Shown here: positions 56,301-64,000 of the stretch, piece after piece
Layout: every line of letters starts with the position of its first letter
How positions within the stretch are numbered: position 1 is the stretch's first letter
NCBI GenBank assembly: GCA_021234155.1
Contig: JAJEKV010000002.1
Span: 3,058,936 to 3,122,935, forward strand
DNA from: Isoetes taiwanensis
Lineage: Eukaryota > Streptophyta > Lycopodiopsida > Isoetales > Isoetaceae
Reading direction: 5' to 3'
DNA length: 64,000 nucleotides
The notes under the pieces: generated by a model
What the model saw: the letters and a program-made list of their open reading frames with translations, nothing else
Told to the model about the DNA's origin: nothing
Database searches by the model: none
Translations under genes and position numbers: made by a program

Positions 56301-57838
56301 TGCAGTTCGATTTGATCTCAATAATCTAGACGTAGCAACCTATGAACAAGAATCCATCCATTGGTGACATGCAATGTAAGAAGAAATGCAATCGATGTCA
56401 CTCAACAAAGTATGAACTCTTGTGGATCTCTCCAAAAGACGGAAGGTAGTCGATTGCAAATAGACTTTCACAAAGAAATTGGGTGCAGATGGATCTTTTT
56501 AGTGCTATAATTGTAGTACCACACAAATATATGGTCTTGATTATGACCATACCTTTTCCTCAGTCATTCATATGGATAACCTCCGGACGATTTTGACATT
56601 GGCAGCTTAAGAGGAATGGAAAAATTTTAAACTTGATGTTTAAATAGCCTTTTTACATGGTGACCTTCAAGAGGAAACTTACATGAAGAAACCTTCAGGG
56701 TACATAGATGCCCAGTTTGCCAATTGTATAAGGCAATCTATGGCTTAAAACATGCTTCAAAGCTCTGGTTTCTCAAATTTGTTTAGGTAATCAAGACATT
56801 TGGTTTTCAAAATACTGATGCCAATCCAAATGTACACCTTAACAAGGATTTTGATCATGTAACATTCATTCTCTTAGATATGGCTGAGATATTGACTATT
56901 GACAATAATCTGGATCAAATTGCAGCAATCAAAGCATTCCTTTATTTTTACTGTTAAATCAAGGATATGAGACCAACTGAGTATTTCCTTGGAATCAAAA
57001 TCACCAAAGACCTTTCCAATTGCACTCTTCATCTTGCTCAAACATTGTATGCACAACCCATGCTCGAGAGGTTTGGTATGGATCAATGCAAGCCTGCAAC
57101 CCACATGGAGCCACATCTACATCTTTTTGAAGCTGATCCTCCAACAAATATGGATTCAAACCTCCCATATTGATCCTTACTTAGCAGTCTGATTTATTTA
57201 ACTGCATGCACAACATCATATCTTTGCTATTATGTGATCATACTTAGCCAATTCACTGATTGATATTACCAACATGCTGGGAGTTAGCAAAATAGACTCT
57301 TCGTTTTTTGCAAGGCATCAAGGATCATGGAAGTTGCTACTCCAAGCGGGATTATCAACAACTCAAGAACTCGCAGATTCAAGCCTTGGCACAAATGTAA
57401 AGTCAAGATCCACCACTAGTTGTTGTTTTATCTTTATGGTGACATCATCAGATGGGTTTCTAGGAAGCAAGCCACTATTGCCCTCTCTTTACTAAGGCAG
57501 AGTATCTTGCCCTCTCACATGGAGTCATTGCCGGATCAAATTTGCATGTCTCTATGAAGCAATCATTGGAGGCTCTCCAATGCCAATTCCATTTGGTCTT
57601 GACAACCATAGTGCCATCAAACTCGCAGTCGATCCTGCTTACAAAGCAAGAACTTACCATATATCCATCCATTCATTTTGTTAGAGAATAGATTGATGAA
57701 GGTCGTCTTCACTTTTTCTACCTTTTACAGATTGTGCAGTCGCTGATCTATTGACCAAAGCCTTATCACAATATATATCGCCAGATGACATGTACAAGGT
57801 TAGTACATGTGTGACTCGATACATGCATTCCATGTAGA
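56300..57838 (+). mobile_element. Ty1/Copia retrotransposon remnant (RT and RNase H)
   Basis: Plus-strand fragments in Copia order. AFLHGDLQEETYMKKPSGYI is near 56650-56710, followed by QLYKAIYGLKHASKLWF near 56720-56775 (reverse transcriptase). Next is YFLGIKITKDLSNCTLHLAQ with PMLERFGMDQCKPATHMEPH near 56980-57120 (RT thumb/connection). Then come SRKQATIALSLL, IPFGLDNHSAIKLAVDP, and a terminal EGRLHFFYL...DLLTKALSQYISPDDMYK near 57695-57800 (RNase H and C-terminus). Many stops and frameshifts. No integrase, gag or LTRs were recognised, so only a 3' coding fragment remains. Confidence 0.85.
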
Positions 57839-57868
57839 TAGCTTCCATGTCGGGGGCCTATAGGAATA

Positions 57869-58020
57869 GAATAGACTAGAATGGTTTTTATCATCCACGG
57901 AGACCAATCGACCTATGAGACCTAATAAAAGAGCGCATTAGATTTATTACTGTCCAGGTTAAAAAATCTCCATCCATAAGAGTTTTCAAGGGAAAAAGCG
58001 TGGCAGTAATAAGAGTGTTG
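57869..58020 (-). repeat. LINE 3' tail with AATAG-type microsatellite
   Basis: AATAGAATAGACTAGAATGG, ATCCACGGAGACCAATCGAC, a GGTTAAAAAATCTCC block and TTTTCAAGGGAAAAAGC follow the order of the conserved LINE tail. It is inserted just after the Copia coding end. A second, more diverged piece (CACCCCGCCCTTTCGGGTTT) lies at about 58268-58310. Confidence 0.75.
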
Positions 58021-58399
58021 TCAAACTGTACAAATATACATATCAGTGAAGTGGTGCTCTCATTAAGCTTTGTATAATCATTGAGTACAAATTTATCGCC
58101 TATTAGAGATAGAAAATTTTGAAAAAACTTAAAAATTAAATGCTCCGGAGCTAGACAATCAATGAGAGCACGTCGAAACTAAAGAAGACAAGTTAAAATA
58201 TGGTTTATCCACCGCTTGGTCTATGCAAAGGTGAGAAGAACTGGCGACCGCATCTCATCGGGATGAAACACCCCGCCCTTTCGGGTTTTTGAGGAAAACC
58301 CTAATGAGAAACAGTCGCAACAATCTCGAGGAATGTTGGCGGCACTGGAACCATAATAGAGACAACTTGAAGAAGTTGTGCTAAGCAAATAGTTGAAGC

Positions 58400-58618
58400 A
58401 TGATCCCGCACATTCTACAAGACGTCGAAATTAGTTGCGCAGAAAGACGATTAGCCAGGTTGTCTGCGAAAATCGGTATGCCTATTTCACCTCAACAACC
58501 TTCCAATTTGACTTCTGATGACAAAAACAAGAGGAAGGCAGCAACTGAGATCATTCCAAGTTCTAAGAGGCACCTGCTAGCAGAAGAACCTGAATTTGTG
58601 GAGGCCCAACATGTTTAG
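58400..58618 (+). other. Short unassigned ORF
   Basis: A 72-residue open frame with AERRLARLSAKIGMPISPQQ and KNKRKAATEIIPSSKRHLL. A similar RRLAKLNAQISKKAG phrase occurs in the ORF at 58700-59128, so a small duplicated exon-like piece is possible. I do not recognise a family. Confidence 0.25.
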
Positions 58619-58674
58619 GCAAAGATACACAATATCTTCTTTTTTATTTTCGTAAGGTGTTGGGTTCCGTGCCA

Positions 58675-58714
58675 AAGGGAACGCCGCATCTTACGCCGCA
58701 TGCGGCGTTCCCTT
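58675..58714. repeat. Perfect 15-bp inverted repeat, 10-base loop
   Basis: Arms AAGGGAACGCCGCAT (58675-58689) and its exact complement (58700-58714) form a GC-rich hairpin. It resembles in kind, not in sequence, the GC-core palindromes elsewhere in the window. Confidence 0.9.
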
Positions 58715-59129
58715 CAGCTTTGCATCCCCCTTGCGGGACGCAGGCTGGCGAAATTGAATGCCCAGATCTCGAAGAAGGCAGGCGCCAGAATTGAATGTTA
58801 CAGAATGGCAAATTTGAATTGCCTAAGGCCTATACGAAATTGCTCCTCCGACTCTTCTTGGCGCCTCACTCTCATTTCCGGAACCTCAGCTCTCATTTCC
58901 GGCAAAGGTGAGCTATTCGTCCATTTCGTTTCCTTTTCTTCCATGCTTTCCATGCGGTTCGAGTTGTTGCCATGCTTACAGGTCGGATTCGTGAACGTGA
59001 ACTATTCTTCCATTTTCTTTCAGGATTTAGTTCACGGTTTGGAGTTCATTGTGTTTCTTCTGGAGCCATTTCTTCTGGAGTTGGGTTTCGGATTTCTGCT
59101 GCTTCGGATTTCTGCTGCTTGGGTTTGAT

Positions 59130-59606
59130 TCATGACCATTTAGTTTGATTCATCGCAACTATGTGTATTGCACGTTTGTTCCATGAAAATTCATTCCATT
59201 TATCAACCACTCCATCGTAGTGGAAGAGAATGATGCTGAAGTTCTGTGCAGGAAACTGGAAAATGTAGAAATCTGCATGTTAATGACATCAAGGATGATG
59301 CGTTTCAGAAAGCTAACTATTAATACCTTTTGAATGATGCGGTCCACATACTGCTTTTGCTTTATCCCAACTGAAATTGCGAGCAAATTTTTTGGAGCAT
59401 CCAAGTTATCCTGCACAATTATTTGCCCTTTAGATACTACTCGCTGTCAATTCCTTCAGATCCTTTCATATATCTACAACTAGGCAGAATGAACATACCT
59501 CTGCCTTTCGAGAGTTCCATAATGGCTTAAGAGTCAGATCTGAAGTTTGCTGAATTATGCCTTTTGGTAAAGGATCACCATCACAAACGTGCTTATCTCT
59601 GCTAGC
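59130..59606 (-). pseudogene. Truncated DUF707-family gene (three exons)
   Basis: Three minus-strand exons are flanked by AG/GT sites. Exon 59499-59606 encodes CDGDPLPKGIIQQTSDLTLK and PLWNSRKAE. Exon 59327-59410 encodes DNLDAPKNLLAISVGIKQKQ and YVDRIIQK. Exon about 59133-59255 encodes FPAQNFSIILFHYDGVVDKW and RAIHIVAMNQTKW. This order matches plant DUF707 proteins, Golgi/ER-type membrane proteins of unclear (possibly glycosyltransferase-like) function. The family normally continues with a WFAKRFLHPD-type region, but here a stop follows within two codons. No downstream exon is visible, nor the N-terminal membrane anchor. The GTCATG after AAATG could be a donor to a lost exon. Probably a fragment. 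Confidence 0.7.
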
Positions 59607-62085
59607 CTAGGAAATTCAAGGATATGTTAGAATATATCCTGCAAACCATATGTCCTACTTCTTCTTCTTTTTTTCTTTCTCACGCTTTGCAACTGTAGTT
59701 CTGGTATCTCGAGAAGGCCTCTAACTTGATTTCATTGTTTGCTTGCAGTTTTTAGAGCCCACATACTTAGCAACCTCTGAAGCTTCAACGGGCTAAAGTT
59801 TCAGGTAAAATAATTTCTGCAACTGCATACTCTAGCTTTACATTGTCGCAATAGTCTACCTATGAAAGTCAACTAGGGCAAAGATTTGTGGGACTCGTTA
59901 CATTGCAAAGATGGCACTTACATATTTGTTGCTTCCGCAAATTCAAGCAGGGGAAAGGGTAGAAAGAATCAGTTTAGTTTAAGTGCCGTCCTTTCCTTTG
60001 GCCTTCTATAAAGCTGGTCCATTTGCAAATTTTTCATGTCTGTCCTTATTTAGAAATGTGGTCATTAAGATAATACCTAAGGGGATATAAGCCCAAGATT
60101 ATCACGCCTTAGGTCAAGTCAAAATAGGTGACAATTTATCTTCCAAGGTTAGGCATGTAAAAGATAAATAGAACCAACTATCCAATCGTAATTTTTGACA
60201 AAGACCTTCTTGGCTTCCCAAACCCGAGAATGCCTCCCGCATCCCATAAGCTCATTTCAACCTTTATTCTGCAAAATGGCCAATATACTTGAGCAATTGA
60301 AGACACAATTCAAGCAAACAGCTTCTAAGAATTACACTTTGACCTCTTTGGACTGGCAACCAAATTGATAACTGTTTATCGGGTTACATATAGACAAGAC
60401 GGTTGTTAATTTGCCTCTTCAGCAGGATCCAGGTTGATTTTATTCATTTTGTTAGTAGTTCTTACATGTACAAATGGCTTTCTATTCTCTATACCAAGGC
60501 ACGCATTTGACCTAATGTTTTAACAGTCAATGAACATCACATGTCAAAAATGTTAACGTGTTCCCATTTATCCTGGCCCAACTACCTATATTTTATCCAC
60601 CGGTGTCCTCATAGGTGCCCGGCATGCATATGCTCATGTATCATTGAATCCTTCCTAAAGAGCTATAGTTCATAGCTCTAATTGGCATGAGATACAACAA
60701 TTACATAGCGGTAATCACTTTATAGCGGCAGAAACCTTCCATTTTATGTGTTAAAGTGTTCCATGTTCCTCTCATGTTCACTTATTTTCATGTTTTTCCA
60801 GATTTCTTTACCCATTTTCAGCATCAAGCACTGTTCTACTGCAGCAATATATTTCTGATTAGACAATCAACTAGGTATGCATTTGGTTTCCCTATATGCC
60901 AATCTTTTAACAATATGTAATCAAAGGCAAGTTATTTGTTAAATTTTCATTCTTATCTTCAATTTCCATACTTTCATCATTTACAAAAGCTCACAAAATG
61001 TTTTGAAGCCTACAAATTTTGATCAGATCTATTGATTTGCATTAGGTGTCGTAAACCAAGGAAGGCATCCGCTCAAATTTGGGTGATTAGCTTTCTTTGC
61101 AAGGTTAGTTTTCATGATTGTTTTATTTATTTATTGTTTTATATTGGAAAGGGTAGATCTGTAAGGGTTTAGATTTCCATATTGAGTCGAAAAGTTGCTT
61201 TTTTATTTCTCATATAAACAGTCCAGTTAAACTTGCCTTCAAGTTCTCCTCTACTATACACACGTGTCCATGCCAGTCCTTGCCTAAACTTGCTCTAATT
61301 TATTTTTCTATTGTCATGTAGATGGTGCAAATTTTGGTGCCATGGTATGCTTTTTGGCAGCCATGTTGCGAATGGTTGATTCTAAGGAGGTGCATGTTAG
61401 TCGCATCTCCTTCGTCCAAAGCCTTGGGGTCGTGGTATGAGTGGCTTACCTTGGAGGCCATGTCCAAAGTGTGTAGATGAGTTGATAAGTGTTGACATCG
61501 GGATCTTATTGTGAAGCTTGAGAAATTCTATAGCCAAAGCACTTTTGTCGGCGTGAGGGAGGTCAAAGAGGTCATTGATGACATGTTGTTTGTCTTTGAA
61601 GAATGGGGAAGATGGTTGGGAGAATAATATGGGTTGAGAGTATAGTGAAGTGCAGTCTTGGTTTATGTAGATAGGCCTTTTGAAAATGCTGTTGTAGCAC
61701 TTTTTTTATGATAGAAGAGCATTGCCTTACAATACTCTTTTTTTGTACTTCATGATTTTTGTACTTCATGAAAGTTATAAGGTACATTCCTTATGTACCT
61801 TTTGATGTAATCCTATAACATGGTCAATGGATAAAAAAGCTTATGTATTTATTATAGTCTCATTTATATTTTTTTTTTCTTTACTTGAACTTCAAGATTT
61901 CTTTTTGGCACATTGTTAGTACATAATACTCAAAGTACATAGCATTGTGTTCATTAAGGTGAAGACAAATAGTTTCCCTGCTTGATAGGGTTTAGGATTA
62001 GGTCGTTTATGACACTCCTAGGTTGTAAGTTTAGTTTCATGGTGGCATGGGCACGTGGTATATTTGAGGTCCTTCCCTACCTATA
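59607..62085. other. AT-rich intergenic region, nothing recognised
   Basis: About 2.5 kb of mostly non-coding sequence. The first few hundred bases could include remaining introns or 5' parts of the DUF707 gene, but no further exon was recognised. Confidence 0.45.
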
Positions 62086-62183
62086 GAATTTACGTTCATC
62101 AATCTCTAAGATTCTTTTTTAGGATGTAAGTGTGGAATTTACGCTCATCAATCTCTAAGATTCTTTTTAGGGATGTAAGTTTG
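62086..62183 (+). repeat. 49-bp tandem duplication
   Basis: Two adjacent 49-base units beginning GAATTTACGTTCATCAATCT and GAATTTACGCTCATCAATCT, each ending GGATGTAAGT plus a few bases. They differ at only a few positions, so the duplication is recent. Confidence 0.85.
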
Positions 62184-63149
62184 CGCTTATTTGACCCTTG
62201 GCTACCTTCCAAAATGCCCCATTGGTATCCATAACCTCATCTTTATGTTCGTGGTATGGTGACATCAAAACCATGAGTCCCGGAACTTCTAAAGATGGCA
62301 AGGCAACAAATGTTACACCCAACAAGAATCAAAGTCGGCTAGGAAGAGGGCGCCCTGCCCGTAAGCTAAATTAACATGGAGAGCACGCAGCACGCAAATG
62401 GGGAGACATGGTTGTGGATGACCACATGTGCGAGGGAGTTGGACCTACATATGGAAGTATTGTTAGAAACTTGCAACGCGGAGCCGAATGAGTGTATATC
62501 GATCAATGCATCAACAAGTGTGGATGTTGTGACTTCGCTGCCAAGTGAAATTGTTGATGATGAGTGTGTTGAGGGTCTTCCAAAGACGGTCCACTATGCA
62601 TAGCAGTCCTCCAAGCTTGCTCAAACCCCGTGATGCTATAACGGCAAAATCCGGCCTTATCAAACACCTAAGGAATTGGAGACTAAATTGGAGAAAAGCA
62701 ATCGTCGAGCCCAAGACGATGGCCAAGGCTAAAGCATTAGCCGCAGAATTTGAGAATGTCACCTTAATGCCTAGAAGCACAACAATGGATTCATGTTTGA
62801 CACAGCCGAGTGGGAATGCGCCCGATGGTGGTAACCTTTGGCCCGGGTTGGGAGAGTGTCCCGACTTGGGGACGAGGTGCAAGCCACCATTCCCCGCCCG
62901 CAGCGAGAGTATTGTTCCGCAGGGTGGTGCAAAGGGAAGCGGTATTGCATCGAATTCACGCTGTTAATCGTGTTCATCAAGAACCCAAAGAAAGATTGGT
63001 GCACGTGTTAGCATGAGAAGGAAGAACCCTCGAGGCATGCGCAGGCATTCCATGATGATGATGGAGATGCACCACCAACCCAGCCAATAATACGAGAGAA
63101 GGCTTGGATTTTGGAAAATAGCCCGGACCGATGCAACTCCTCAATATTG
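62184..63149 (+). other. GC-richer region, probable 5' part of the Helitron
   Basis: Open frames on the plus strand include MESTQHANGETWLWMTTCAR and DDECVEGLP, then FHDDDGDAPPTQPIIREKAW just before recognisable Helitron sequence. None is assignable alone. Composition and strand suggest they belong to the transposon unit that follows. Confidence 0.35.
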
Positions 63150-64000
63150 CGACATGCGGGGAAGGATGAGCAAGAAATGCAAGGACCGTGGGCGCTTTGC
63201 TTTGGAAGGATGAACTTGATACATTGTGTTGTTCAAATGGGAAGGTTGCATTGCCACATTTCCCGACTCTCCAAAATTCTCATGGACCTATACACACCTA
63301 AGGATGAGATTGGGAAGGACTTCCGACCGGTATTAGAAAATATAACAATGTTTTGCATTTGCCTCATTGGTCTGCCAAACCTTCGATGCCTCCTTGGCAA
63401 ACTCCATTGAGGTGTGTACACTTTCGAGTCAACGGGTCGCATGTGTCACATGATGGGAACTTTGTTACCCGACAGCCAGTGACACCAAATCGTTTTTTGC
63501 ACAAATTTATATCATGGACGGGGATGAGTTGCAGCTAGAACGACGACATCATTCGCTGGTGGTACGCCGACGGATACAATGGCATGCCTTCAACGATGAT
63601 GGCAGATGTAAATCCTTTGTTCGTATCTTCCTCTCACCACGAGGTAATGCGAGCAAATCCAAATGTTGATATGCGCCTTCGATTCCAAGTGCAAACCCTG
63701 CAGATTCAATGAGACGACAAAGATAGTGCTCCATCCGCAAATGAGATAGCAATATTAATGCCAGCTGACACTGCCCGTAAGACAATCTCGGAGACATTGT
63801 GGTACATTCTAAAGATGGAGGAATAAGGCATATTGACGACGACCGATTCATCATATGATGCTTCCACTTTGCACTACTCTTCCCCATGGAACCGATGGTC
63901 GGCATACCGGGATCAAGCAAGTGAACGATCAAAGGGAGTAACCATGTTGCAATTCTATAAGTATCATCTGGTGCACGCAAAGGGCACATTATCACCATTG
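63150..64000 (+). mobile_element. Second Helitron, N-terminal Rep region, cut by the window edge
   Basis: In shifting frames the plus strand gives VGALLWKDELDTLCCSNGKV and ALPHFP (the Cys-type N-terminal site), IRKYNNVL near 63330, VYTFRVNGS near 63418, MDGDELQLERRHH near 63515, RLRFQVQTLQI near 63680, and VTMLQFYKYHLVHAKGTLSP at the very end. The last segment corresponds to VTIMEYYRYHLFTRHGHVSP at about 20.8 kb in the minus-strand Helitron, placing the Rep catalytic region just outside the window. Stops and frameshifts are frequent, so this copy is degenerate too. Confidence 0.8.

Overview
The window looks like a stretch of a large, repeat-rich land-plant nuclear genome. Genes are spliced with GT-AG introns, gene density is low, and there are PPR, LRR, GDSL-lipase and hevein-type sequences beside several transposon lineages. 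A fern or lycophyte seems likely from the mixture (degenerate PPR, LINE and DUF7869-type elements), but I cannot fix the species from sequence alone. No rRNA, tRNA or CRISPR array was recognised.

Layout. 1-3.4 kb (minus): decayed ORFs of an uncharacterised transposon-like family (here 'family A'), one with a methyltransferase-like motif. A swarm of short GC-rich palindromes sits in its non-coding gaps and continues to 6.1 kb. 6.3-9.3 kb (plus): decayed DUF7869-type transposase unit. 11.6-12.4 kb (plus): Helitron helicase fragment followed by a broken hevein-like gene. 12.7-14.3 kb (minus): LINE. 16.2-17.1 kb: gene scraps and LINE tails. 17.15-22.1 kb (minus): degenerate Helitron (Rep plus Pif1-type helicase) followed, in the same orientation, by an intact hevein-like first exon. 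23.0-27.4 kb (minus): 12-exon gene for the PP2A 65-kDa scaffold subunit A, broken only by an apparent 8-nt deletion in exon 1. 27.7-28.5 kb: tandem duplication. 29.3-32.1 kb (minus): second family A copy. 33.8-35.5 kb (plus): second DUF7869 unit. 39.0-41.4 kb (minus): LINE. 42.3-44.4 and 53.6-55.6 kb (minus): near-identical duplicates carrying complete four-exon GDSL esterase/lipase genes. Between them lie a PPR pseudogene split by a LINE, an LRR remnant, a third DUF7869 unit (minus), a minisatellite and a probable LTR-element end. 56.3-57.8 kb: Copia remnant. 59.1-59.6 kb (minus): truncated DUF707 gene. 63.1 kb to the end: a second Helitron entering the window.

The only coding sequences I would call complete are the two GDSL genes. 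PP2A-A is nearly complete. Almost everything else is transposon-derived or decayed. The most interesting observations are the twice-repeated Helitron-hevein pairing, the dispersed palindrome swarm around the two uncharacterised element families, and the methyltransferase-like motif in family A.
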